A DNA stretch of 64,000 nucleotides from Selaginella moellendorffii (GCF_000143415.4 NW_003314330.1:712089-776088); one strand, 5' to 3'; positions 9,944 to 20,203 are shown, counted from the first letter of the stretch. Numbers and translations are program-made. The notes: generated from the sequence alone by a model not told the origin.

Positions 9944-11083
9944 GAGCGTGGCCACCCCCAGATGCTGAAACGGCGTTAACAGCTACTGTTGAAGATACCC
10001 ATGTTGGGCCGAGGTCACAACCTGCACAAGGTAAGGTCACGTGAGGCCTCACGCCATTTTGATTATAGATCGTTGTGAATATTCAGACACGAGGACTGAA
10101 AAGCGCACTGGTGGCGCATCGAAGAAGGACAAACAGACAAGCAATAGGAAAAAAGGAGGTACAAATTATATTTGCAATGGCGTGTGGTCTCATGCCATTC
10201 CTTGCAGGAGACACTTCTTCAAAGGCAAAACAGGCAAGCACCAGCCAAGTACAACGGACGAGAGGTACCAATCATTTTTGTTATACGTGAATTCTCATGC
10301 CATTGCTTCTTGCAGCTCAAATTCCAAAGAGACTAGGGCAAGCAGCGTAGACCTCACGACAAGAACCTGAAGGTTTGATGGCGTGTGGCCCCACGCAATT
10401 AACTAATGTTCTTGCAGATCGCGTCGAGGAAATCAAACGGAACAACATGCCTCCAGTGGAGGAGGGGGAGGCCTCGGAGAGTGATAAGGAGAGTTCCGAA
10501 ACATGTACGATCATGACATATGGCCCCATGCACTTATCTAAGTTTGTATTTCAGGGGAACGAGTTGAACCAATGGAAAACTTTATGAAAGGTAACTTAAA
10601 AATATTATGGGATGTTGCATGTGTTGATGCAATAATATACAGTTCAAGTGCCAAGGAGACGTCGTGAACCTCGAATTAGGCTACTTGCAAAACAGCTTTC
10701 AGACGCTGTAGACAAAGAGATGGACAATCGACCAGGGCAGAGGAGGAAGGGTAAAAGCATTTGTGTGCATGTCCTCATGCTATTTCTGTAGAACGGGCGC
10801 ATAAGAAACGAAAGCGAAAGGGAATTGAGGAGCAGGCACCTGAAGATGCGGAAGGCACGACAGAGCCTCCAAGGACGGGAAGTAAAGCGTCATGGTTATT
10901 GCGTGGGTCCTCATGCCATTTCTTGCAGATCAAGCTCAAACTGACAGTGGTCATAAAAAGTGAAAGCACGTTGGATAGTCGTCAGGATCAGAGGCATTTG
11001 ATTCGAAAAGGAAGAAGGGCAACGAAAAGATGATAGGTAATGGCTCGCGGTTATGGCGTGTGTGCTCATGCCATTCATTGCAG
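9944..11083 (+). CDS. Chain of small Lys-rich exons with palindrome introns, unit 1
   Basis: A run of short exons (20-60 residues each) encoding Lys/Arg/Ser/Glu-rich sequence (e.g. HKKRKRKGIEEQ, KRKKGNEKMI), separated by introns of roughly 38-60 bp. Most introns contain a copy of the palindrome next to a TTGCAG, TATAG or TGTAG acceptor: about 10031-10068, 10159-10208, 10265-10315, 10372-10416, 10755-10790, 10890-10927 and 11036-11083. The peptide looks like a disordered basic linker, possibly nuclear, in the same transcript as the flanking exons. Unit 2 has lost most of this region. Confidence 0.45.
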
Positions 11084-11635
11084 ATCAAGGGCTAAGTGAA
11101 AGCAGCCAGTCACCACCTCCTGACTCAGATTCCTATGGCGGACTCCCCTTCCCCAATCTCAATGGAGAGGTACAATGGATGAGGGATGCTTTTCAAGTCA
11201 GGGCCACGTTTTTCTCATCTTGTCGTCTTCGAAGAGTGCAAGAACGTGCAGAAACCATGTTAAGACAGTCGGGTGAGGATACGGTCCTAAGTCACGCACT
11301 AAAACAAGCTATGGATGTCTTGTATTTTGAGATGGAGACTCGGCCAGATGATTTTCCCAAGATGGTCCTGGAAGAACAAGCCATCCAGCCTGAGCAGCCT
11401 ATGGAAGAAATGCAGGAGGGGGATGAGGAGCCAGAGAAAGATAATGAGCAGGAAGAGCAGAAGGACGAAGAGGAGGACAAAGAAGAGGAGGACGAAGAAG
11501 AGGAGGACGAAGAGGACTTGGATGGTCCTCACAATGGTGACGATCACAATAACGACGACGACGATGATGACGACGATGGCCAACCTGAGGTGGCCAAAGA
11601 GCAGCGGAGGAAGGTCATACAAGACAAACCATCAG
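11084..11635 (+). CDS. Acidic exon (Glu/Asp-rich), unit 1
   Basis: Encodes about 180 residues: a conserved part with PPPDSDSYGGLPFPN and RRVQERAETMLRQSGEDTVL, then a long Glu/Asp tract (EEDKEEEDEEEEDEED) and an Asp-rich end. Bounded by acceptor CATTGCAG and donor ATCAG|GTAAAT. Acidic tracts of this kind occur in histone- or chromatin-binding proteins; nothing more specific is visible. Open in both units. Confidence 0.6.
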
Positions 11636-11907
11636 GTAAATAATAGTACATCCATTCCTAACCTTTTACCATTTCTAACATTGTCCATGTAGGTCGCAGA
11701 GCAAATGGTAAGTAGAGATTATTCAATTGAATTTACAAACTCTAGCCTTTAGTGTCGAGGAAGGATAGTGCCAAGTAAGGGTCGAAACGTATGTCCAATC
11801 CTTCAGAATCAATAGTGCGCCCAAGTGATATCGGTCCTAGTTCCTCAATAGCAGTTGATGGTAAATACAATATAGTCGATTCAATGTGCTAATGAGTTTG
11901 TTTTTAG
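11636..11907 (+). other. Introns and tiny exons between acidic and Pro-rich exons, unit 1
   Basis: Contains GTAAAT...TGTAG and GTAAGT introns and an acceptor TTTTTAG at 11907. Only very short coding pieces are possible. No palindrome seen here. Confidence 0.4.
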
Positions 11908-12492
11908 TACCACGGGAGGATACCATCTCAATCGAAGGGAGATATTTGGACATGCATATGGATCCGCCAGTGGACTCTACTTGCCTGCAAGAGTCATCAG
12001 AGCTGGTGGAGGCTACTATCCATATCAACGCCAAGCAAGCTGACCACGCTCCACTTGATGCTACCCATACCACTGAGTCAATCTTGTCCACATATCCAAC
12101 TGACGGTGACCAGGCGCCATTGGACCCGCATGAGGCCGCCCCAGCCGCCGAGCCGGTCGTATCTTCATTTCCAATGGACTCAACGTGTGCCCAATCATCT
12201 GACTACGCGCCGTTGGAACCTCCCTACACTGCCCCTGCTGCCTGTTCGGTCATGTCCACTTTGCCAACGGAGGCACCAGCTGAAATGGCGTGTGATCACA
12301 CGCCATCGGAACCACCCCATGCCACTGTTGAGCCAGTTGTACCAGAGTCTACAGCTGAAATGGCATGTGCCCACACGCCATCGGATGCGATTGACCCCAC
12401 ATTGCAAAGGAGAGTATTTCCGCCCTTCACGTTTCCTCGACCAAAACCCTCTCAACGACCATCGGGAGCACCATTCGCTAATATTGTAGATG
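11908..12492 (+). CDS. Pro/Ala/Ser-rich exon carrying exonic palindromes, unit 1
   Basis: Encodes about 195 low-complexity residues with repeated APLDxxxx/APLEPP motifs. Two palindromes lie within the frame (12285-12306 and 12360-12381) and encode the near-duplicate peptides EMACDHTPSE and EMACAHTPSD. Bounded by acceptor TTTTTAG and donor GATG|GTAAAA. Unit 2 has a 1-base deletion in this exon. Confidence 0.55.
12285..12306. repeat. Perfect 22-bp palindrome inside coding exon
   Basis: ATGGCGTGTGA followed by its exact reverse complement. It lies in frame in the Pro-rich exon; also present at 25709-25730 in unit 2. Confidence 0.95.
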
Positions 12493-12539
12493 GTAAAATT
12501 GACTTGTACCATTTTTTATGCTGACGCATTTCATTTCAG

Positions 12540-13402
12540 AGTCACGACGAAGGTACTGTATCGTTTTTGATCTGAACGGTGTCCTTTTCTCCCATGAGTG
12601 TGGGTCGTCCTCGAATGTCACTGCACCCTCCAAAGCCTACGGTCGCAAGTTGGTCAAAAGAGACAGATTCACATTAATCACACGGGAGAAACTGCGGGAT
12701 TTAATAATGACCATGCGACACTTAAAACAGAGGGCCAGGTTCAATTTGCAATTGGGAGTTTGGACATCCATGATGCGCCACAATGCATTAACGTTGCTAC
12801 AGATGATGCACGATCAGACACGAGTAATATTACCATTTGACTTTCTCCTAACGCAGGAGGATTGCTTGACTATGGTCCATGTGAGGGGTAGCAAGCCCAT
12901 CTTCGTCAAGCCAGAGGCTGTAGTGATGAACCAGACTGCTAGGTCAAGTGAAATCCTCATCATCGATGACTCGCCGATTAAAACCGCAGCGAACACGCAC
13001 ACATATGCAGTGCACCCCATCTCTTGCAGTATGGAAACTAGGGAGAAGAAACCGTATGTTCTGGGGGACCTTGCAAAACGGCTTGGAGCGATGGTGATAG
13101 AGAACCGGCCAATCCAGGAGGTGGCTGCAGAAATCAACCAAATGGCAGATGGAATGGTATATCAGAAGCCATTTGATCGGACAGACACCAGTCATCATTT
13201 ATGGCATGTATATTGTCTAGCCAAGCACTATCCGCATCTCCATAATCTGCTCAACCAAATGGGTTCTTCGACCACTGAACATGAGCGTGGACGTATTAGA
13301 GAAGAGATGGCATTACTATTGGGTTTAAATCCTGATAGTGTGGAGAGTGATGAAATTCCAAGATTATTGTATAGGCATTGGAGGCAAAAAATAACAGTCT
13401 GA
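12540..13402 (+). CDS. FCP1/NIF-type HAD phosphatase-like, unit 1
   Basis: An exon of about 286 residues after acceptor TTTCAG, ending in TGA. It shows the HAD signature: IVFDLNGVLFSH (motif I), LGVWTSMM (motif II, like the WT(A/S) of FCP1/SCP phosphatases), VKPEAVV (Lys region) and ILIIDDSPIKTAAN (motifs III/IV, DDSP). This is the NLI-interacting-factor/FCP1 homology family that dephosphorylates proteins such as the RNA polymerase II C-terminal domain; the substrate here is unknown. The second motif I acid is Asn (DLN rather than DLD), as in some plant FCP1-like proteins, so activity is uncertain. It is spliced to the upstream Pro-rich exon, so probably the C-terminal domain of one long protein. 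Open in both units with few substitutions. Confidence 0.75.
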
Positions 13403-13820
13403 GATGGCATGTATTTATTTAAAAATGTAACTTATTATGGCATGGGGTTCCATGCCATTGTATTAATATTAAAAGACAATTCTTTGAGAGGATTTGCATT
13501 ATACTAGAAGTGTTACAGCATGTTATTGGAAGTCTACGAAGTTGTTTTATTAATAAGGGGAAAGTAAAGATTGAATGGGGACTTGGGCTCCACCTAGACT
13601 CGGAGCAACTGAGCCAATATTAAAAGGATGGAAAGAAATTGGACGACGATGACAAGGAGAAGAGAGAGGTGAAGCAGTGGCAGGGGGAGGAGAAGTGATT
13701 GAGTAGACATTTCCTTGTTTAAAATAAAATGGCATGTGCCTCAATGCAGTTGAATTTTGTTATATTTATATACTATATAAAGGTTTGGAAACCTTATTTT
13801 ACAAGTGGGATAATGACAAT
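13403..13820 (+). other. 3' region of unit 1
   Basis: No coding frame. Contains palindromes at 13437-13458 and about 13730-13750. Just inside the right TIR, AAGTGGGA and TCCCACTT (13803-13828) form a hairpin with a ten-base loop. Confidence 0.55.
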
Positions 13821-13844
13821 TCCCACTTTAACGAAATAGAGCTT
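13821..13844 (-). repeat. Right terminal inverted repeat, unit 1
   Basis: Exact reverse complement of 292-315. Confidence 0.93.
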
Positions 13845-13848
13845 CGAA
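13845..13848. repeat. Target site duplication CGAA, unit 1
   Basis: CGAA directly right of the TIR equals 288-291; the single-copy target is at 32341-32344 in the 3' LTR. Confidence 0.9.
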
Positions 13849-14093
13849 GTGAAGTCCGATATGGAGTCCGAGATGGACCCGAAATGGAGTCTGATATGGA
13901 GTCCGAGATGGACCCGAAATGGAATCCGATATGGAGTTCGACATGGAGTCCGAAATGGAGTCCAATATGGAGTCCGAGATGGAGTCCGAGATGGAGTTTG
14001 ATATGGAGTCCGAGATGGAGTCTGATATGGAGTCCGAGATGGAGTCCGAGATGGACCCGAAATGGAGTCCGATATGGAGTCTGAGATGGACCG
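13845..14093 (+). repeat. Family 1 5' LTR, second part
   Basis: Continues the LTR from the unit 1 target site with GAGTCCGAGATGG/GACCCGAAATGG repeats, matching 32341-32526 with repeat-number differences. It ends abruptly at GAGATGGACCG, where unit 2 begins without its left end. Confidence 0.85.
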
Positions 14094-14647
14094 AGACATA
14101 TCTGGGGCATGGTGACTAGCGCGGTGACTTTGTGTCCAGACTGAGTCCATCTGGTTGTATAATAAATCTCATTGTCAAGGTGAACAAGCCGAATCTGAAG
14201 CTAAAGAAGAGCGATGGCATGCGCGCACACACTATTTGTTTGTTCATTGAGCGTGTGGTGAGCTTTCCAAGATGAACGTCATTCCTATTAGCCAGACATA
14301 TAACTTAATGGTGAGAACATTTAGATATTATTCAATGTTATCTTTTTCTAACGAATCTAATTGTGAAGGTGTAGCAAGAGGCATTGCTAGTCTGGAGAAG
14401 TCATTTAACTCATTTGACCCTTAGTGTATTTTCATGAAACTAAATAACATCCATATTATTAAGGAATTTCTCTAGTACCTTTTTTTTATGACATAGAGGC
14501 TTGCATTTCTTTCAAAGGTGATTTAGTAAAAGGTCTGAGGGCACATGCCATTCTATTTCTCAGATCGGTATTAAGATATACTAGTGCAAAGGGGAAAAGG
14601 TATTTGGTGATCAAGTAAATGGAATGAGGGCACACGCCATTATAAGC

Positions 14648-14920
14648 CTAAGCGCTAATGGACACCTCCTTTTCGGTACTCTCAGCGGTACTATCATCCT
14701 TCTCCGGGTCAGTTGTTTTGCTTTGGATTGTTGTCTCTGACGTTACTGGGGCGTTCTCAATAGTTGTTAATGTTGCCGTTTGTTCAGAAAAATGATCACC
14801 TGGAGTATAGTATGGGGAGTTTGGAAGACTTATATATTCTACATCTTCACCTATCTCCTTCTCCATCTCTTTTTCTGCCTCACTTACAGATTTTGTGCTT
14901 GCTATGAGAACGCTCTTCAC
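14648..14920 (-). CDS. Probable last exon of the transposase gene, unit 2
   Basis: Counterpart of 952-1224, open, with a few amino-acid substitutions. Acidic and Thr/Ser-rich, no known domain. Confidence 0.45.
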   Translation of the reverse strand: MKSVLIASTKSVSEAEKEMEKEIGEDVEYISLPNSPYYTPGDHFSEQTATLTTIENAPVTSETTIQSKTTDPEKDDSTAESTEKEVSISA

Positions 14921-15711
14921 CCTAAAATATGGAGTTCATTGTGTTATAAAAGGAAACCAACACACACACTGCAAGGGAATGATGGTACATAAAGCACGTA
15001 AGCCCACAATATGGGTTTATGTGCCATTAATATGGGCCACACGCCATATTATTAGATTTATGCACGTGTGATTGGTAAATGCATATGTCACATCATCTTT
15101 GTTTTACCTCACACACTATATCAGGCCTAATGAACCATATCACATGTGCGCACATGCTATATATATGGAGAAGTATTATGCAAAGATAGAAAAATTCAAT
15201 GCATGATTGTGGAGAGCAATGGCATGAAGCCACATGCTAAATAACATTTTAGAGAAAGAATTAAAATAGAAACATGCAAACAGTACTGAGTGGACCAAGA
15301 CTTAGAAGTGCACAATTGAATGAGGTATTTTTAATAAATATTTCACTCACCTCATATAGGAATGGCTACCACTCTCAAATGGCGTATCACCTCATGCCAT
15401 CACCTCGCAATTTGTTATAACAATCCGATGAATTCATATTCGGCTTGTTCACCTTGAACTTTAAGTAAGATTTGCTAGAACAACTAAGAATTTATACTTG
15501 TTATTTGTATCATCTCACCTAGGAATGGCGTAAGGCCACATGCCATCACGCCTCCTCTGATTCAGATTCGGATTGTTCACCTTGAAATAAAATATATTAG
15601 AAACTTAGTAAAGGAATATTAATGAATCTCACCTTGAACCCGGGTTATGAATGCTCTTGCTGCATCTCTTGCATGGTCTGGCAAGGTGATGGTGGCACTC
15701 TGCTTCCGCAT

Positions 15712-17820
15712 CTAACCATGCACAACATTATCCACCGATATGCTCATGCTGGGATCCCTTGGATTCAACACCCATCTTTTTTCTAGGCAATCCTTCGTAT
15801 ATCCGGAACATGGCTTGAACGACTCCACAGTTACATTGAAGGAGTTAGTTTCTGCGTCCTCCTCTGCAGCAGTGATGCAGCGCCCCACCCATATAATTTG
15901 TTTTTTATTACTGGGTCTGACAAGCACGACCATTCCTTTGCAGACCTGTACTGGATTGAATGCTGAATCCGGCTTCTTGTTCCTCGGCCCACAATAGTGA
16001 TCCTCAACATCGTTATTTGTCACTGCATTTCCAGAGGACATTGTTCCGCTACTATCTGGTGCTCTGGGTTCTGGCCAAAAGGACTCTTCCAATTCTTCAT
16101 ATACAACCGGCCCATTTTGGATAGCAGATATAATCTTCTCCCAGTATTCGAGCAAAGGCTTGCACCTCTTAAAATAGGATTCTCCACCAAACACCAACCC
16201 CCTCTTCCAGAAGGCAATATGTTGTCTAATCCCGGCCACTATACTTTCCTGGTCTTTGAGTCCATCCGGGTGCATCGGCCGTGGGGAACCCTGAGGAATC
16301 ATAGGTTCCCCAGTTATGGGATCTCTCTTGAAGAGTTCAATGCCGTCCACTGGCAGCCACACTGTGTCCCATTCTCTCATCTTGTACCTCATCACTGGAG
16401 CACCGTCACGCATGCTGAAATGAAACTGAAGAGGCTTGGAGTGGCCAATCAGCGTTTCGGATCCATCCCTGATGTAGCCTCTTACAAACCCCTTAAAGTC
16501 TGGAACCTCTGTCACAAGTGCAGCTTCAACAGTGCCTTTGATGCAATTTTGGAATTCATCGTAGAGTTGTGGGAGGGTGAGGACATTGGATCGCCGGAGG
16601 GACTCTGCCAGGTGACTGAACATGGCATCGACGTCTTCATGAGTGTGCCCAACCATGAGAAAGCCAAGTGTAACCGTTTCAAATATGCCTTTGGCAACAA
16701 GCATCGCCAAGTACGCGAAGACGTACATGTTTTTGTTCTCACTGCCAGCATTGTCTGTTTGGAGCAGAAGATGGGGTGGAAGGCCACATCGGCTGCAAGA
16801 ACTTCCTTGAGATTCTGCTTCGTTTGGATGAGGCTGTGCATTCACCGGGCGACCAGCCTCGTCGGAATGGCATGAGGCCTCACGTGATAACCCTACAATT
16901 TGACGGCCAACATATTCACTGGGATGGCATGGGGCCCCACGCGATACTGCAAGCCTTTGCTCCTCCTCCAGCTGAACCCTGTATGGGGTTCGATCGACAA
17001 GGGCCTTATGCAAGGGTTGGCCGTTTAGCTCAGTCTGCGCACTTTGCAGAGACCTTAAGTGTTTTGCTAGGGACGCAATCATCATGTTTGCACCCCCGCC
17101 ACCCCATAGAGGTACAAAGAAGTTCCTATAGTTCTGGGCACCATGCCCATGAGCGATTATGCCAAACAGAGACACAGGCAGCTGCATGGATGAAGAGATT
17201 GCCTTGGGGGCAGGATTGAGTCGAGGTAAGCACGTCTTTTTCTGGTCCATTTTGTCGTGGATGATGCAGAGGTAAGAGTCAGGTCTCTCCATGGAGAGAA
17301 TCCTGTTATGATAATATGCAGTCCTGCAGCTTTTCTGCTCGATGTTGTGGTCGAGCCGCCTTCTAACCAACGTCTCTCGCTCTTGAGCGCTGCAAGAACT
17401 CTTCGACAAAGCCATTTTGATAGCAGTGCACTCGTCACACTTTGAAAAGCTGGAGTACTTTCCTATACTCACATCCCTGAACTTGTTGCTCCACAATCTA
17501 CTAAATCTAGATTGGCTCAGCTTCCTGTAGCCATTACTCTGGAGTTCCCGATTCACATCTTCCAATATGGCCCCCTTGGTATACATGGAAGGGAGAACTC
17601 GTTGGGTGTCTCGTGTTCCATCTTCCAAGAGGCGGGTTTTATGTGGTTGCTGCTCGCTACATGTCTCGACAAACCTCTTGAAGATTGCCTCTCCATATAC
17701 AACATGACCCCTGGTTTTGTGCGTACCGTCGTTCCCATGGACTGCCTGTTGAACCCTTTGTTCCTCGAACTCAGTTTTGATTCTGTAGAATGTGGTTCGA
17801 GGGACTCCATAAATGATTCT
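15712..17820 (-). pseudogene. DUF7869-like DDE transposase, unit 2 (C-terminal nonsense)
   Basis: Open from the acceptor at 17821 through all presumed catalytic blocks: IIHDKMDQKK, QTDNAGSENKN and VGHTHEDVDAMF. An HTH-like stretch (YGVPRTTFYR) and a Cys pair (CDEC) lie N-terminal. It stops at TAG (15712-15714) just after NVVHG, where unit 1 reads TGG and continues for about 30 residues before splicing to further exons. Only the C-terminal tail is lost, so partial function is conceivable, but unit 2 has no left TIR. The DDE assignment rests on motif pattern. Confidence 0.75.
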
Positions 17821-17868
17821 CTATGCCTTCATGCAGACCAAACCCCTCTGGAAGACCATGCCCCCCAC

Positions 17869-18048
17869 CTGATGTTCTGAAGCATCAACAGATGACCGTA
17901 ATGCCTCATACACAAAATTGCGAGCTGCCTTCCAGGACAATGTCTTGTATCTTGCTCTCTCCTCTTCAATAGCATCCCAATCAGCATGTTGACAGCACCT
18001 CCTCTTGCAACAAGCAACTGTCGAGACCATTCGAACCTCCATCGCCAT
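17869..18048 (-). CDS. N-terminal Cys-rich exon of transposase, unit 2
   Basis: Encodes MAMEVRMVST then ACCKRRCCQHADWD and a helical segment ending SSVDASEHQ, followed by a GTGGGG donor at 17868. Four closely spaced cysteines suggest a small zinc-binding motif. The ATG at 18048 overlaps the stop region of the DUF8039-like frame (18052), so this is either a separate start or joined by splicing not resolved here. The Cys-rich part is deleted in unit 1. Confidence 0.5.
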
Positions 18049-18051
18049 TTT

Positions 18052-18687
18052 CTACCTTTTCGGTTCGTTGCTCAGATCCCTTTGGCTGCGCTTTAGGAAG
18101 GTGTACTTTCTTTTCCCATGAAGAGATGTTCTGTCATCAGTTGTAGTGGTGTTTGATTGTGAATCCTTCACATTCTCAAACACTAAGTGCCTCAATTTCC
18201 ACCGCACAATGCTTCCAATAGTCAGACTGTTTTCTTCTGTGTCAACAACCTCTAAAATCGCAACTCTAATATCATCCCAACCCAATTTTTGATTAGCAAC
18301 CGCATCTCTTGGATCGACAACTGTGGCTAAGCCCTCAGCTACCACCTCCCCCTCGAGGTTGTTTAGAAACACCTTTGCTTGAATCCATGTAGCACGGTTT
18401 TTAAGATCCATGGAGGGAACATACGTTGCACTTGCGCTGCCCCCAACATCTGCTTTCTTCTGAAGATTTTTCAAGGCAACAACAACATTTACCCTGACGA
18501 CCATCTCTCCTCGTTCAATAGCGACCACATTCTCATCGAAGACAGTCTCTACTGATACAGCAGCATTGCCTTCCCCAAGCCTTTGACAGTGTATAACAAA
18601 GTTCCGATCCATAGACACAAGGGTTCCTTTTGCAACTCTCTTCCCACCATTCAAAATGTAAACCTTTTCCCCAACCCTGAAGGCCAT
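18052..18687 (-). CDS. DUF8039-like protein with two similar domains, unit 2
   Basis: 211 residues. The first domain reads VGEKVYILNGGKRVAKGTLVSMDRN, the second IQAKVFLNNLEGEVVAEGLATVVDPRDAVAN. Both follow the V.L....G.VVAEG......P pattern of DUF8039, found in plant proteins linked to En/Spm- and PTTA-type transposons and thought to bind nucleic acid or protein. The C-terminus is Lys/Arg-rich (HGKRKYTFLKRS). It lies directly upstream of the transposase exons on the same strand, so it is probably the first protein or N-terminal domain of that transcript. Complete here, half-deleted in unit 1. Confidence 0.6.
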   Translation of the reverse strand: MAFRVGEKVYILNGGKRVAKGTLVSMDRNFVIHCQRLGEGNAAVSVETVFDENVVAIERGEMVVRVNVVVALKNLQKKADVGGSASATYVPSMDLKNRATWIQAKVFLNNLEGEVVAEGLATVVDPRDAVANQKLGWDDIRVAILEVVDTEENSLTIGSIVRWKLRHLVFENVKDSQSNTTTTDDRTSLHGKRKYTFLKRSQRDLSNEPKR

Positions 18688-19060
18688 TCTGAAAGTGCAG
18701 AAAAGAAGTTAAGACCATACAAAAAATGATTGGAGAATGGCCTAAATCATAACATACCAAACAACCTCAATAGCATGAGGCCACATGCCATTATTCAAAC
18801 ATGCTATTGATACCCACGTGAAATTTCGCATTCACAAAATTGGCATGAGCCCTCATGCCATTTTGTTATACCCACACATGTAGGCAGGTAAAAACATACA
18901 TGACAATACGCTAGCCTATAGCTAAAGAAGTTAAGCCCATACAAAAAATGTTTAGAGAATGGCCTAGATCATAACTTACAAGACAACCCCAATACCAATA
19001 GGCCACATGCCATTTGTCGAACGTGATATTGATTCTCACGATAAATTTGCCGGTCACAAA

Positions 19061-19084
19061 GATGGCATGAGGCCTCATGCCATC
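19061..19084. repeat. Perfect 24-bp palindrome
   Basis: GATGGCATGAGG followed by its exact reverse complement: the best-preserved family member in the window. Confidence 0.95.
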
Positions 19085-20203
19085 TTGATATACACACAGC
19101 TGTAGGCAAGTAAAAACATACATGACAATACGCTAGCCATGAAATTGCAAGGGCCCAAGATGGCATGTGGCCTCATGCCATTTCTAAATATGGTCCTAAG
19201 CCATTCCATAGTGAACATACCAGGAAGCACAAGTGCCGAATATCAAGAGGAAGCAGTAGCCACACCAAAGACAGTGCCGCTCGCAACACCGCAACTACTC
19301 GTAGCGCTGCTCGCAACACCGCAACTGCTCGTAGCGCCGCTCGCACAAACTGCCACTCGCATAAACTGCCGCTCGCAATGGCGCTCGCAATGCTGCAACC
19401 GCTCATAGACGCATAAACCACAGCTCACAACGCCGCTTACACAAGCAGCGCTCACTACGCTCAGCGGAACCAAGAACACGGCGCACAAAAATGATAGACC
19501 TAGGAATGAGTTCGAGAATTCAAAAATAACACATGCTTGAACGTCATATCAAATCCTCTGACAAACCAGATCTTATGATTCCTCTAACAAATTTCAAACT
19601 GAGTAGCTTCTAGACTTTGCTGTCGGAGGTTGAACTTTGTCACATCATGTCCTTGCCTCGATCCAGCTGTGCCATGTCAGTGATTCGAACTTTGCCATGC
19701 CATGTCAGCGATCTGCGCCAAGATTATTCGCCGTGTAAAGGAATAATTATGCTGTGTGTGTACGTCCATTTATGGCAATATAAGGCCACATGCCATTCAA
19801 AGAATAATGCTAGTCGAGCATTTTTTGGTGCATTTTTGGGTTCAAAATTGCATGAGCCCACACGCTATAAAGTTTACCTGTACCAAAAATAGAAACAGCT
19901 TTATTTACTTGGGAATTTAAGTGGTTGAGGCATTTTTAAACTTACAAACACATGCCCTACTTACATTCCTTTGGTTGCTTAAAATTCAAAAATATTATAA
20001 ACGTTTCTTTTTGCATTTTCAATATTTTCAATTATGGTTTTTGATTTTCGCAGGACCAGCCTAGTAATCTATTTGCATCCCGTCATGTTTATAGCTAGCT
20101 TTCGTTTGTCCCCTTCGCTAGCCTGAGATACATCTACTCGGCATCTGCCTCTTACAGCATTTGCCCAGAAAGGGCATCTTTCTTCACGCAGCATTTGCCA
20201 CAT

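Larger units (their letters stand above)
841..13750. repeat. Dispersed palindrome family, unit 1
   Basis: About 30 copies of an approximately 22-24-bp dyad with core GGCATGNGGCCNCATGCC, usually bounded by AAT..ATT. Clearest members: 841-856 (half), 1681-1704, 1828-1850, 3171-3190, 3227-3249, 4728-4752, 4800-4819, 4894-4917, 5399-5423, 5471-5495, 6328-6352, 7122-7147, 7201-7224, 7261-7284, 8536-8561, 10034-10058, 10175-10199, 10377-10399, 10895-10920, 11051-11075, 12285-12306, 12360-12381, 13437-13458. They occur in introns, exons and spacers but not in the flanking retroelements or host genes. Confidence 0.85.
292..13844. mobile_element. Large TIR DNA transposon, unit 1 (both ends intact)
   Basis: A 13.55-kb element bounded by 24-bp terminal inverted repeats starting AAGCTCTATTTCGTTAAAGT and flanked by the 4-bp duplication CGAA (288-291 and 13845-13848). 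The undisturbed target is visible in the homologous 3' LTR at 32341-32344. It carries two divergent gene blocks: leftward a DUF8039-like protein and a DDE-type transposase, rightward a ParB-like/methyltransferase-like/acidic/FCP1-phosphatase block. About 30 copies of a GGCATG..CATGCC palindrome are spread through it. The transposase has a nonsense codon and the DUF8039-like gene has deletions, so this copy looks non-autonomous although its ends are complete. I cannot assign a superfamily from the 4-bp TSD; the transposase resembles the DUF7869 group. Confidence 0.9.

Noticed and set aside
841-13750. CRISPR-like array
   Set aside because: Repeats are irregularly spaced palindromes in introns and exons of plant-type genes, with no spacers or cas genes.
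292-13844. piggyBac, Sola or Ginger assignment based on a 4-bp TSD
   Set aside because: Targets are CGAA and ATGG, not TTAA, and the transposase motifs do not follow those families as I know them; left unassigned.
13794-14150. Repeat proteins such as MESDMESEMES frames
   Set aside because: Translation of the GAGTCCGAGATGG array of the LTR, not a gene.
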